From Candidatus Poribacteria bacterium (GTDB taxonomy: Bacteria > Poribacteria > WGA-4E > WGA-3G), in contig JAJEIE010000022.1 of assembly GCA_022827625.1 (NCBI GenBank), forward strand, positions 116,332-180,331: a stretch of 64,000 nucleotides of DNA, given 5' to 3'. Position 1 is the first letter of the stretch. Every line of letters starts with the position of its first letter. The translations under genes were made by a program, and so were the position numbers. The notes under the pieces are model-generated. The model did no database searches. It was given only the letters and a program-made list of their open reading frames with translations, and was not told where the DNA came from. Of the stretch, positions 1 through 10,319 are shown piece by piece.

Positions 1-1
1 G

Positions 2-1327
2 ATGGGTGCGACTAAAGCGGGTAAAATAACCGCCGCTGAGGCATATCTCGCTTTTGAAGGAGGTGCTTATCCCGGTTCCCCCGTCGGACCTGGCGCAATG
101 TGTATTTTCGCGCCCTACAGCATTGAAAACGTCATTATTGACGGCTACGATGTGGTTGTCAATAAACCGAAAACCGCACCCTACCGCGCCCCTGGGGCAC
201 CAAACGCCGCTTTCGGTTCGGAAACAGTTATTGACGAGCTCGCGGAGAAACTCGATATTGATCCACTTGAGTTCCGGTTAATCAACGGTGCAAAAGAGGG
301 CGACCGACGTGCAGATGGACCCGTTCATCCGCGCATCGGTTTTATTGAGACAGTCGAAGCAGCGAAAGCACATCCGCACTATACCGCACCGAATGGGAAG
401 AAGCACCACGGTCGCGGTGTCGCTTCCGGCTATTGGTTCAATATCGGCTTGGAGTCGAGCGTGACGATTAATGTCAATTCCGATGGCACGATTAACCTCA
501 TCGAAGGTTCCACAGACATCGGTGGCACACGCGCTTCCATCGCCATGCAAGCGGCAGAAGTCCTCGGTATCCCCGCCGAATCGGTTAATCCGAGCGTCGT
601 TGATACCAATTCTGTCGGTTACACTGCTGTAACAGGCGGGAGCCGCACAACCTACGCGACCGGTTACGCCGCTTACGAAGCCGCACAAGATGTCAAGCGG
701 AAGATGATTGAACGTGCTGCAAAACTCTGGGAAGTTGACGCATCCAACGTCCAATTTGAAGACGGCGTATTTTCATCCATCAACGGCAAAGAGGAGCAGA
801 TTAGTTTCCGCGATCTGTGCGGGCAGCTCGGTCAAACCGGTGGTCCCGTCGTCGGCAGCGGCACTGTGAATCCGGGTGGCGCGGGTGGTGCCTACGCAAC
901 ACACGTGGTGGATGTGGTGGTAGATGAGGAGACTGGGAAGGTCGAGATCCTCCGCTATACCGCAGTCCAAGATGCCGGAAAAGCCATCCATCCGAGCTAC
1001 GTTGAGGGGCAAATACAGGGCGGTGCCGTTCAAGGTATCGGCTGGGCATTGAATGAGGAATACATCTATAATGATGAAGGTACGATGACCAACGCCAGTT
1101 TCCTCGATTATCGGATGCCGACCTGCTTGGATTTACCGATGATTGACGCTGTCATCGTTGAGGTCCCGAATCCGGGGCATCCGTATGGTGTGCGTGGGGT
1201 CGGTGAAGTGCCGATTGTCCCACCGATGGCTGCTATCGCCAACGCTATCTACGATGCAATCGGTATTCGGATGACGGAACTCCCGATGTCGCCCGATCGG
1301 CTCCTAAAAGCGATGGGTAAAATTTAA
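2..1327 (+). CDS. Molybdopterin-binding subunit of a xanthine dehydrogenase/CO dehydrogenase-type hydroxylase (3' part)
   Basis: This is the C-terminal 441 residues of a large molybdenum hydroxylase subunit; the 5' end lies outside the window, so the first ATG is not the true start. The frame holds the family signatures RAPGAPNAAFGSE near residue 62, VTGGSRTTYATGYA near 210 and, close to the C-terminus, GVRGVGEVP, where the Glu of GVGE is the expected catalytic base. Such subunits bind the Mo-pterin cofactor and hydroxylate aldehydes, purines or CO with partner FeS and FAD subunits. The substrate cannot be told from this fragment. A terminator hairpin follows directly, and a MoaD-like gene lies 180 bp downstream, which fits a molybdenum-cofactor context. 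Confidence 0.9.
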   Translation: MGATKAGKITAAEAYLAFEGGAYPGSPVGPGAMCIFAPYSIENVIIDGYDVVVNKPKTAPYRAPGAPNAAFGSETVIDELAEKLDIDPLEFRLINGAKEGDRRADGPVHPRIGFIETVEAAKAHPHYTAPNGKKHHGRGVASGYWFNIGLESSVTINVNSDGTINLIEGSTDIGGTRASIAMQAAEVLGIPAESVNPSVVDTNSVGYTAVTGGSRTTYATGYAAYEAAQDVKRKMIERAAKLWEVDASNVQFEDGVFSSINGKEEQISFRDLCGQLGQTGGPVVGSGTVNPGGAGGAYATHVVDVVVDEETGKVEILRYTAVQDAGKAIHPSYVEGQIQGGAVQGIGWALNEEYIYNDEGTMTNASFLDYRMPTCLDLPMIDAVIVEVPNPGHPYGVRGVGEVPIVPPMAAIANAIYDAIGIRMTELPMSPDRLLKAMGKI

Positions 1328-1342
1328 AGCCAAATACTGGTA

Positions 1343-1370
1343 GGCGCGCTTTGTAAGCGCGCCTTTCTTT
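1343..1370 (+). terminator. Intrinsic terminator after the molybdenum hydroxylase gene
   Basis: A perfect 9-bp stem GGCGCGCTT/AAGCGCGCC with loop TGT is followed by TTTCTTT, starting 16 bp after the stop codon. Confidence 0.8.
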
Positions 1371-1389
1371 AGAAACCCGACCCCTCTCT

Positions 1390-1420
1390 GTAGGAGGGAT
1401 TTCCAAATCCCGACTCTTAA
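1390..1420 (-). repeat. Copy of the GGGATTTGGAAATCCC-type dispersed repeat
   Basis: Reads CTGTAGGAGGGATTTCC followed by AAATCCCGACTC on the plus strand. It is the reverse complement of the four copies at 43577-43712 and contains an imperfect palindrome GGGATTT/AAATCCC. Confidence 0.7.
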
Positions 1421-1428
1421 CCGACAGT

Positions 1429-1487
1429 CCGGGGAATGCCATTAAGGCATTCATACCCGGGGAAGCCCATACGGGCTTCATACCGTT
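1429..1487. repeat. Two tandem hairpin units with shared flanks
   Basis: Unit one contains GAATGCC-ATTAA-GGCATTC and unit two GAAGCCC-ATAC-GGGCTTC. Both units are preceded by CCGGGGAA or CCCGGGGAA and followed by ATACC. The stems differ but stay self-complementary, so the two units have kept pairing rather than sequence. Confidence 0.6.
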
Positions 1488-1509
1488 GATTTTGATTAGC
1501 CATTAAAAA

Positions 1510-1791
1510 ATGCCAACCGTAGTTATCCCATCCCTCATGCGTAATCTCACAGGCGGCGAAGCGAACATTACGCTTCCGGGTACAACTGTCCGTGAAGTGA
1601 TTGATAATTTAGAAAGTCGCTATCCGGGTATGAAAGAACGGTTATGTGAAGAGGGTCGCCTTAGGCCCGGCATCGCCGTATACATCAACGGTCTCCTTAG
1701 CCGGGGATCCGTCCTCGAACGCGTTGACGCTGACGCAGAAATCCATTTCCTTCCTGCCATCGGCGGCGGCATCGCCGAATCCTTCGATTAA
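1510..1791 (+). CDS. MoaD/ThiS-family ubiquitin-like sulfur carrier
   Basis: A 93-residue protein with the beta-grasp pattern of MoaD: VREVIDNLESRYPGMKERL, RPGIAVYINGL and a late AEIHFLPAIGGG. In MoaD and ThiS the C-terminal Gly-Gly is adenylated and carries sulfur, for example to molybdopterin. Here six residues (IAESFD) follow the glycines, so the tail would have to be trimmed or the protein may act differently. Its position downstream of a molybdenum hydroxylase gene suggests molybdopterin synthesis. No clear Shine-Dalgarno precedes the ATG; a start at the internal Met10 is possible. Confidence 0.8.
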   Translation: MPTVVIPSLMRNLTGGEANITLPGTTVREVIDNLESRYPGMKERLCEEGRLRPGIAVYINGLLSRGSVLERVDADAEIHFLPAIGGGIAESFD

Positions 1792-1959
1792 AATCTGAGC
1801 ACTGATGCCAGAAACGCGCGCCAGTGCGCGAAACCGTGTAAAAATTAGGCAAAACTACCCAAAAACCGCTAAAGAAAACTTTTCCTTAGAAAAAAAGTGA
1901 TAAATTTGTAAAAAAATAGGGTTGAGAAGCAAAATTATGCTTTTTTTTCACGAATTAAT

Positions 1960-1988
1960 TTGACAAACTATTTTTCAAAGTGTATAAT
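1960..1988 (+). promoter_or_regulatory. Consensus sigma70 promoter of the 16S rRNA gene
   Basis: Perfect TTGACA (1960-1965), 17-bp spacer and perfect TATAAT (1983-1988), preceded by a T-rich stretch that could serve as an UP element. It lies about 120 bp before the mature 16S start. Confidence 0.9.
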
Positions 1989-2027
1989 TAACATTACCTT
2001 TCAACAAGGAAGGTAAGTTTGTTCTTT

Positions 2028-2041
2028 GAAAGTTAAATAGT
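2028..2041 (+). other. Left arm of the 16S processing stem
   Basis: GAAAGTTAAATAGT here is perfectly complementary to ACTATTTAACTTTC at 3737-3750 on the other side of the 16S gene, and GTTC/GAAC extends the pairing across a small bulge. Such long flanking stems are RNase III sites in rRNA precursors. The stem closes around 16S alone. Confidence 0.8.
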
Positions 2042-2108
2042 GAACGTGACGTGCCTATTAATAGCTTGTGAGTACGGTTCAATTCATTTGAAGATGTACT
2101 TCAATACT

Positions 2109-3668
<1,560 letters not shown>

Positions 3669-3736
3669 CATTAACATACGCACTCTCACACAGTGCTTGT
3701 GTTCAAACGCTCTTTACCTTACAAGACACGCGCCAA

Positions 3737-3750
3737 ACTATTTAACTTTC
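3737..3750 (+). other. Right arm of the 16S processing stem
   Basis: Fourteen bases complementary to 2028-2041, placed between the 16S 3' end and the terminator. Confidence 0.8.
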
Positions 3751-3765
3751 ATGAACATCTTCCTG

Positions 3766-3805
3766 AAACTGCCGGTGTCCTCTGACATCAGCAGTTTTCT
3801 TTTTT
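3766..3805 (+). terminator. Intrinsic terminator of the 16S transcript
   Basis: The arms AAACTGCCGGTGTC and GACATCAGCAGTTT pair over 14 bases with two wobbles, around a CTCT loop, and are followed by TCTTTTTT. This ends the 16S transcript before tRNA-Ile. Confidence 0.85.
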
Positions 3806-3859
3806 AACACCACTCAATCCTACGAAACCCAGAACAACATCTCTTTTTCACGAATTAAC

Positions 3860-3888
3860 TTGACAAACCCGTTCCTACGATGTATAAT
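3860..3888 (+). promoter_or_regulatory. Consensus sigma70 promoter of tRNA-Ile
   Basis: TTGACA (3860-3865), 17-bp spacer, TATAAT (3883-3888). The upstream CACGAATTAA and downstream TAATTAA contexts match the 16S promoter almost base for base, so one promoter is probably a copy of the other. Confidence 0.9.
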
Positions 3889-3946
3889 TAATATTGCTTT
3901 TTAACAAGCAAAAACACAGGCGTTCTTCCCTGAACGTCCATCTCAT

Positions 3947-4020
3947 GGGCTTATAGCTCAGACGGTTAGAGCGCGCGCCTGATAAGCGCGAGGTCCCTGG
4001 TTCGATTCCAGGTAAGCCCA
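3947..4020 (+). tRNA. tRNA-Ile (anticodon GAU)
   Basis: A 74-nt cloverleaf with acceptor GGGCTTA/TAAGCCC, D arm with AGCTCAGACGGTTAGAGC, anticodon loop CTGATAA giving GAU, and T arm with GGTTCGATTCC. The 3' CCA is not encoded in full. The gene has its own promoter, although it sits where the 16S-23S spacer tRNA would normally be. Confidence 0.95.
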
Positions 4021-4349
4021 CCTTTCCTACTACCTATCCCTATTCGCAAGCAATCCTAATTTTTTTGTAGCACAAACTGTTAGTTTGTGCCCTTTAGATA
4101 TTCAGAACACCTCATAACATCCGCTATCCACCTAAATTTTAATGAATAAAAAAATAGAGATTGGATTATTAATAGATAGAGTGCTACAATGGAATTAGGC
4201 AACCGTTTTACACATTACTCGCGTCACTATATACAATAATGGGAACCACGCGAGCAGAGAATTTTTTCATTCCGTGTAAAATCAAACTAAAACACATCTA
4301 TAGAAACTGTTACCTTATGAATGCATTTGGACGTGTTGAGGTATAATAG
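4021..4349. other. Intergenic region before the permease array
   Basis: No gene is visible. It holds a hairpin GCACAAACT-GTT-AGTTTGTGC (4070-4090), also found in variant form at 27104-27122. A possible promoter has weak TTGGAT (4161), an 18-bp spacer and an extended TGCTACAAT (-10 at 4185-4190). At the right edge, codons CGT GTT GAG GTA TAA match the end of a B-type permease gene, which looks like a leftover from tandem duplication. Confidence 0.5.
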
Positions 4350-5855
4350 ATGCTACTCACACTCATCCGTCGAGAACTCCTCGATAACCTGATGACCTTC
4401 CGCTTCGCTGCAGCTGTCTTCATCACACTCTTGCTTGTGGTTGCCAATACCGTTGTGCTTCTCAAGGACTACGAACGACGCTTGGCAGCTTACAACACCG
4501 CACTCAAAACGCATCAGGATAAAGTGCGGGAACTGAAAGCCTATTCAGGTTATGAATTGAACATAGATCGTCCCCCGAACCCACTGAGTATCTTCAATGC
4601 CGGACTCGATAAACGATTGGGAAATCAAGTGAGAGTTTACCACGCTTTTGTGCCGACGCTCTGGGATGCGAAGATGCACGGGTCGGATAATCCTTTTCTT
4701 AATATCTTCACCTCTATTGATATTATTTTTATTTTTGAGGTTATCCTCAGTCTGATAGCACTGTTATTCGCCTACGATGCTCTTGCTGGTGAACGCGAGC
4801 AGGGAACGTTACGTCTCGTGCTGGCACAATCGGTGAGGCGTGGACACATCCTGCTTGCGAAATACATTAGTGCGATGCTCTGTTTGCTTGTACCACTGCT
4901 ATTGAGCCTGCTGCTCGCTATGATTTTGCTAACGAACAATCGCTCCGTATCCTTTTCACCTGATGATTTTCTTCGCATCGGTGGAATTGTTTTAACATCG
5001 CTGGCATACCTATCGGTATTCTACTTCATCGGCATGCTGATTTCTGAGGTATCTCGTAGAACCAGCACTGCTCTTATGCTATCTATGTTCATCTGGGGAT
5101 TTTTGGTATTGGTCTACCCGAACATGATCCTTGCTGTGATGTCGCCATCGCGCCCGCCACGGGCGCAGGTTGATTCTGCTATGAAGCAGATGGAACAGAT
5201 ATGGGAAGAATTTGACAGAGAACGGAAGGACTTTCTTATCAATGACCCGGTTCCAGGCGAGAGTATTTGGTTCAAGATAGGGGCAGTCGGAGGAAGTCAC
5301 GAGTACCTCGCAAAACGAGCGTTAGCATTAGATGTTCACTTCAGGACTGGGCTTAATCTTGAGGAAATTAATGAGAGATCTGAACCGCAGGTACCGTATG
5401 CTCAGAATTATTTCCGCTTCCTTGAGCCCCGCGTTATCAGCACTGCAGAGAAAACGTGGCTGCTCCGAGAACAAGGACTTAAAAATATTTTTGTACAACC
5501 CGCAAGTATGGATAGAATCTTGTTGAAATTCTCACCCGTTGGAATCTATGATTCAGCGACACAAGCCTGGGCAGGTACCGATCTACACGGTATCCGCGAT
5601 TTCTTCGACGCGGCTCGCCAGCATCGACAGAGAGTGATTGACTATTTCTACGATACAAAAGTCTTCGGAACCCGACAATGGTTCGCCGGCGACAAGCAGA
5701 CAGTCGATTGGAACGCGCTGCCGCAATTTAGTTTTAAAAGAAGCGATATCGGTATAAATACAGAACGGGCGTTACCGGATGTATGCCTATTGCTGCTAAT
5801 TAACGTTATCCTCTTCACAGTAATATTTCTGATTTTTGTCAAGAGTGAGGTATAG
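4350..5855 (+). CDS. ABC-2-type permease, A subunit, pair 1
   Basis: A 501-residue membrane protein with a helix at about 18-38, an outer loop holding RPPNPLSIFN and VPTLWDA, helices at about 119-142, 172-194, 210-232 and 240-266, a second outer domain of about 200 residues, and a last helix at about 476-497. GEREQGTLRLVLAQ (147-160) is the cytoplasmic coupling motif of NosY-like ABC-2 permeases, which pair with a separate ATPase. No ATPase gene is in the window. The Shine-Dalgarno GAGGT lies seven bases before the ATG. Its last codons (S-E-V-stop) in turn carry GAGGT for the next gene. Substrate unknown. Confidence 0.85.
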   Translation: MLLTLIRRELLDNLMTFRFAAAVFITLLLVVANTVVLLKDYERRLAAYNTALKTHQDKVRELKAYSGYELNIDRPPNPLSIFNAGLDKRLGNQVRVYHAFVPTLWDAKMHGSDNPFLNIFTSIDIIFIFEVILSLIALLFAYDALAGEREQGTLRLVLAQSVRRGHILLAKYISAMLCLLVPLLLSLLLAMILLTNNRSVSFSPDDFLRIGGIVLTSLAYLSVFYFIGMLISEVSRRTSTALMLSMFIWGFLVLVYPNMILAVMSPSRPPRAQVDSAMKQMEQIWEEFDRERKDFLINDPVPGESIWFKIGAVGGSHEYLAKRALALDVHFRTGLNLEEINERSEPQVPYAQNYFRFLEPRVISTAEKTWLLREQGLKNIFVQPASMDRILLKFSPVGIYDSATQAWAGTDLHGIRDFFDAARQHRQRVIDYFYDTKVFGTRQWFAGDKQTVDWNALPQFSFKRSDIGINTERALPDVCLLLLINVILFTVIFLIFVKSEV

Positions 5856-5856
5856 A

Positions 5857-7260
5857 ATGATTTGGCATATCGCAAAACGCGAACTCTACGATAACCTCAA
5901 TAATCTCCGATTCGTCCTTGCGATCATGTTGTTGATTGGATTAATGATTACCAATGCTATCGTGTATCTTCGTGAACACCCAACGCGAGTGCAGCAGTAC
6001 CGCAGTTCTGCCACGGAATCTTTGGAAGTTTTAAAGGCTCGGACGGACCTGTACGACATTGCTCTGAATGGACCTGGAGACCTCTACAAACAGCCAGCAT
6101 CTCTCAGATTCTGCGCAGACGGTGGTGAATCCTTTTTGTCGGAATTCGTGGATGGTGGGTATTGGATGTGGGGTTACGGCGACGGTTTTAGAGACTTTTG
6201 GCTGCTGAATTATCCTACTTCTAACCCAAATCTCTTGAATATTCGTCCGGACGTTACCAAAGTCGATTGGGTTTTTATTTTCGGCTACGTTTTAAGTCTC
6301 CTTGCACTTCTATTTACCTTTGATTCAGTGTCGGGTGAGCGAGAGCGCGGCACGCTACGCCTCATGTTAGCAAATTCAATTCCACGCCACACCGTGTTGT
6401 TTGGGAAGTTTTTGGGGGCATTGATAAGTTTATGTATCCCCACGGTGATTGCAATCTTAATCAACCTATTGGTGATTTCGACATCGAGTGCTGTCCACCT
6501 TAACAACGAAGCATGGAAACGTTTGGGAGTGATTATTGCCGTCGCACTCGTTTATATTTTTCTTTTTCTTGCGCTGGGGCTGCTTGTTTCCGCCCGGGTG
6601 CGAAGAAGCAGCGTCAGCCTCGTGATACTCCTGTTAACCTGGGTAATCTTTGTGGTTTTCGTGCCTGGCACTGTTGCTTCCATTACAAGCGGACTTTCAT
6701 CACCTATATCTTCTGATGAACTTCGGAAACGACAAAATCAACTTCATAACGAAATCTTGGAGGCATATATAGATAGGACAGGAGGCGATGAAACACCGGA
6801 AAGAACGTTGGGGCGAAGCGAATACATCATGAAGCAGATGGAACAACAGGAACGCTTGCGCAGAGAGCACTTGGACCAACAAATTACCCAAGTCCAGCAG
6901 GCGCGTGCCGTCACTCGTGTCTCTCCAGCGGCAATTCTTCAGCACAGCCTTGAGGCGTTCGCTGGAACAGGTTTTGCACGGCATCTGCAATTCTTGGAAA
7001 ATGTTCAACGTTACGCTCGCGAATATCGCGAATTCGTCGAAAATACGGACAGATCAGATCCTGAAAGTCTCCATCTGATTGGTGTTCCTGAAGGTATGTC
7101 TAAAAAACCTGTCAGTCCAGAGGCGATTCCGAAATTTGAAGATACACTTAGCCTCGGCAAGGATTTCAATACAGCCGCGATAGATTTATTGTTGCTAACG
7201 CTGTTTGTTATAGTTCTTCTATCTGCGGCGTATCTTGCGTTTGTGCGTGTAGAGGTATAA
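5857..7260 (+). CDS. ABC-2-type permease, B subunit, pair 1
   Basis: A 467-residue partner starting MIWHIAKRELYDNL one base after the A1 stop codon; the upstream in-frame extension was rejected because paralogues begin here. Topology resembles the A type: helix at about 20-38, an outer loop with the conserved SLRFCADGGE, a helix ending in LFTFDSVSGERERGTLRLML near 145-170, further helices, a Gln/Arg-rich outer segment and a final helix ending FVRVEV. A and B share the overall fold and the GERERGTLR motif, so a heterodimeric channel is likely. The last codons carry the Shine-Dalgarno for A2. Confidence 0.85.
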   Translation: MIWHIAKRELYDNLNNLRFVLAIMLLIGLMITNAIVYLREHPTRVQQYRSSATESLEVLKARTDLYDIALNGPGDLYKQPASLRFCADGGESFLSEFVDGGYWMWGYGDGFRDFWLLNYPTSNPNLLNIRPDVTKVDWVFIFGYVLSLLALLFTFDSVSGERERGTLRLMLANSIPRHTVLFGKFLGALISLCIPTVIAILINLLVISTSSAVHLNNEAWKRLGVIIAVALVYIFLFLALGLLVSARVRRSSVSLVILLLTWVIFVVFVPGTVASITSGLSSPISSDELRKRQNQLHNEILEAYIDRTGGDETPERTLGRSEYIMKQMEQQERLRREHLDQQITQVQQARAVTRVSPAAILQHSLEAFAGTGFARHLQFLENVQRYAREYREFVENTDRSDPESLHLIGVPEGMSKKPVSPEAIPKFEDTLSLGKDFNTAAIDLLLLTLFVIVLLSAAYLAFVRVEV

Positions 7261-7263
7261 TAG

Positions 7264-8769
7264 ATGCTACTCACACTTATTCGCCGAGAACTCCTTGATA
7301 ACCTGATGACCTTCCGATTTGCAGCAGCCGTCTTGATTATGCTGTTGCTTGTGGTTGCAAATACCGCTGTACTCATCAAGGATTATGAACGGCGATTGGC
7401 AGCTTACAATACTGCTCTCAAAACGCATCATCAGCAATTGTGGGAAAGAAAGACCTATTCGGGTGGAAAATTGGACATTGCCCGTCCTCCAAATCCTTTG
7501 AGTATCTTCAATGTAGGGTTAGATAAACAGTTGGAGAGCGAAACTTGGATATCTCATAGTTATGTACCGACGCTGTGGGATGCTGACATGCTCGGAACAA
7601 CAAACCCACTTCTTAACCTCTTCTCTTCGATCGATATTGTCTTCATCTTTGAGATAGTCCTGAGCCTAATAGCACTGATTTTCGCCTACGATGCCCTTGC
7701 GGGAGAACGCGAGCGCGGTACATTGCGTCTGGTTCTAACGCATTCGGTCAGTCGTGGTCAAATCCTGCTTGCGAAATACATCAGTGCGATGATATGTCTA
7801 CTGGTACCGCTGCTAATGAGTCTACTCCTTGCAATGATTTTGCTGATGACATCCGTCACTATTTCTCTGAGTCTTGGTGATTTTCTCCGGATTGGTGGGA
7901 TTATTTTTAGTTCAATTTCATATCTGTCGGTCTTCTACCTTATCGGCATGTTGATTTCAGCAGCAACCACCAGAACCGGCACTGCCCTGATGCTTGCTAT
8001 GTTTGTCTGGGGATTCTCGGTGTTGGTATATCCGAATGTGGTGATTGCCGCGATTGCCCCTCCACAAACTTCGCAAGCAGGGATGGTCTCCACCTTCAAT
8101 CAAATTAAACAAATATGGGAAGAACTCGATAGAGAACGAAAGCACTTCCTTGCGAATGATCCGGTTCCAGGGGAGGATCCGAGTTTTGGTATGGTACGGT
8201 CAGGTTTCGCCTATGAATACTTTTACGAAGATGCATCGGTTCTCTATTATCACTACGGTGCTGGCGCGCACGTTTTGGAGCTTAACGAAGAATCCGAACC
8301 TCAGGTGCCACATGCACAGGATTATTACCGCTTCCTCGTACCACGAAGCGTTGATGCCGCAGAGCGAACATGGCTTGTCCGAAAAACAGCACTTGATACT
8401 GTCTTTGTTCAGCCAGCGATAGTTGATCGAATCCTTTTGAGGTTTTCACCCGTTGGGATGTACGACGCTGCAACGCAAGCGTGGGCAGGCACGGACCTGT
8501 CCGGACTCAGAGATTTTTTCGAGGCAGCACGAAAGTATCGACGGACTGTGATTGACTATTACTACGATAAAAACGCATTCGGATCTCGGCAATGGTTTTC
8601 TGCAGACAAGGAGATGGTGGATTGGGACAATTTACCTCGGTTTTCTTTTCAGAAAAGCGATGCGAGAATAAACGCAGAACGAGCGTTACCAGATTTACTC
8701 TTGTTACTAATAATGAACCTCTTGCTCTTTATAGTGATACTTCTGGTTTTCCAAAGAAGTGAAGTGTGA
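7264..8769 (+). CDS. ABC-2-type permease, A subunit, pair 2
   Basis: 501 residues, collinear with A1. The N-terminus MLLTLIRRELLDNLMTFRF is shared, and ANTAVLIKDYERRL groups it with A3 rather than A1 and A4. GERERGTLRLVLTHSV forms the coupling region. The outer domain differs most from its paralogues around residues 290-345 (GFAYEYFYEDAS), while QVPHAQDYYRF and DAATQAWAGTDLSGLRDFF are kept. Its stop is followed by a 146-bp repeat element rather than directly by the B gene. Confidence 0.85.
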   Translation: MLLTLIRRELLDNLMTFRFAAAVLIMLLLVVANTAVLIKDYERRLAAYNTALKTHHQQLWERKTYSGGKLDIARPPNPLSIFNVGLDKQLESETWISHSYVPTLWDADMLGTTNPLLNLFSSIDIVFIFEIVLSLIALIFAYDALAGERERGTLRLVLTHSVSRGQILLAKYISAMICLLVPLLMSLLLAMILLMTSVTISLSLGDFLRIGGIIFSSISYLSVFYLIGMLISAATTRTGTALMLAMFVWGFSVLVYPNVVIAAIAPPQTSQAGMVSTFNQIKQIWEELDRERKHFLANDPVPGEDPSFGMVRSGFAYEYFYEDASVLYYHYGAGAHVLELNEESEPQVPHAQDYYRFLVPRSVDAAERTWLVRKTALDTVFVQPAIVDRILLRFSPVGMYDAATQAWAGTDLSGLRDFFEAARKYRRTVIDYYYDKNAFGSRQWFSADKEMVDWDNLPRFSFQKSDARINAERALPDLLLLLIMNLLLFIVILLVFQRSEV

Positions 8770-8915
8770 AATGGCTGTTGGTACTTGGTTTTTGGTTAAG
8801 AGCGGTGCATAATGTTGAAAACCGTCACAACTGCTACAAGGCTTAACTTATAACTAAGAACTTAGAACTTATAACCAAAAGTGAGCGTAGTAAACGTACC
8901 GATAACTGACAACTC
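8770..8915. repeat. Palindromic intergenic element between A2 and B2
   Basis: The left part reads TTGGTTTTTGGTTAAGAG and the right part ends AACTTATAACCAAAAGTGAG and GATAACTGACAACTC, giving imperfect terminal inverted repeats. The right half (AAAGTGAGCGTAG, AACGTAC, GATAACTGACAACT) is nearly repeated at the same A/B junction of pair 6 (42078-42118). Confidence 0.65.
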
Positions 8916-10316
8916 ATGTGGCATATTGCAAAACGCGAACTCTACGACAATCTCAATAGCCTCCGATTTGCTTTGGCAACAGTGTTGCTTTTCGGCTTGA
9001 TGCTGACCAATGCTGTTGTCCATCTCCGAGAGCATCCAGTGCGGGTACAGAAATATCATGATGCTATCACAGAATCGCTGAACCGCTTAAGGGCTCGGAC
9101 AGATTTATATGAAATTGCGCAATGGGGTCCCGAATTGCTTCACAAAAAACCATCTCCGCTTCATTTCTGTACAGATGGGGGTGACATCGTTTTACCGGGT
9201 ACTATTTACCAATCTGTCTCTCGGATTACGAATGACTTGTATACCTTTTGGTATCTGTCATATCGGTACCGGACCCCCAATTCAAAAAATATTCGTCCGG
9301 CCACTATCAAAGTAGATTGGGAATTTGTGATTGGGTACGTTTTGAGCCTCATCGCAATCTTGTTCACCTTTGATTCGATTTCCGGTGAACGCGAGCGCGG
9401 CACACTGCGTTTGATGTTAGCGAACTCTATCCCACGCCATACTGTGCTGCTTGGCAAGTTTTTAGGCGCATTGATAAGTATCAGTGCCCCGCTCACGCTT
9501 GCAGTGTTAATGAACCTATTGATAATTTCTGTGTCCAACAATGTCCAACTCGATGCTGAGGCGTGGAGGCGTTTAGGCATTGTTTTCTTTGTTGCAGTCC
9601 TGTATCTGTGCCTGTTTCTTGCATTAGGTTTGTTAGTGTCGTCGCGTGTGCAGCAAAATGCGACAAGCCTTGTGATACTCCTATTGATATGGGTCTCCTT
9701 CGTGGTTTTTATACCGAGCACACTTGCCTCTATCGCAAGTGGATTTTCAAATCCGATGACTTATGATGAATACAGAGAACGCCATGATCGCCTTTATAGT
9801 GAACTCGGGGATGAATACAATGCTCGTTTGCAAGGCACGCGTGAACTACCAACTGAAAGAATGCAGTTGACAGGGGAGTATGTTACCAAGGGTGCTGCAC
9901 GGGGAGAACGTTTGAGTCATGAACGCTTAAACCAGGAACATGCTCAAATCCAACTGGCGCGTTCTGTTACCCGCATTTCGCCCGTTGCAATTGTCCAGCA
10001 CCTTATTGAAGCGTTTGCCGGAACGGGGTTTGAACGGCACCGACAATTCGTGGAGAACGTGCAGGACTACGCCCGCGAATACCGAGAATTCGTCGGGGAT
10101 ATGGATAGAGCAGATCCCGACAGTCCTCACACCATCGGGGTTCGCGAGGGGATGTCCAAGAAACCTGTCAACCCAGAGGCGGTTCCGAAATTTGAGGATA
10201 GGCTGAGCCTCAGCAGAGATTTCAACACTGCGGCAGTGGACTTACTACTATTGGTTCTATTTTTCGTTGTCTTTTTCTCAGGTGCGTATCTCGCGTTTGT
10301 GCGTGTAGAGGTATAA
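8916..10316 (+). CDS. ABC-2-type permease, B subunit, pair 2
   Basis: 466 residues starting MWHIAKRELYDNLNSLRFAL. The conserved PLHFCTDGGD and GERERGTLRLMLANSIPRHTVLLGKFLGA are present, as is the C-terminal FVRVEV. A repeat element replaces the usual one-base junction with the A gene, so the start lacks the GAGGT signal seen elsewhere and translation may be weaker or independent. It runs into A3 with the standard GAGGTATAATAG-ATG junction. Confidence 0.85.
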   Translation: MWHIAKRELYDNLNSLRFALATVLLFGLMLTNAVVHLREHPVRVQKYHDAITESLNRLRARTDLYEIAQWGPELLHKKPSPLHFCTDGGDIVLPGTIYQSVSRITNDLYTFWYLSYRYRTPNSKNIRPATIKVDWEFVIGYVLSLIAILFTFDSISGERERGTLRLMLANSIPRHTVLLGKFLGALISISAPLTLAVLMNLLIISVSNNVQLDAEAWRRLGIVFFVAVLYLCLFLALGLLVSSRVQQNATSLVILLLIWVSFVVFIPSTLASIASGFSNPMTYDEYRERHDRLYSELGDEYNARLQGTRELPTERMQLTGEYVTKGAARGERLSHERLNQEHAQIQLARSVTRISPVAIVQHLIEAFAGTGFERHRQFVENVQDYAREYREFVGDMDRADPDSPHTIGVREGMSKKPVNPEAVPKFEDRLSLSRDFNTAAVDLLLLVLFFVVFFSGAYLAFVRVEV

Positions 10317-10319
10317 TAG

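Noticed and set aside
278..754. A 158-codon minus-strand open frame
   Set aside because: It is antisense to the molybdenum hydroxylase frame, which carries clear family motifs.
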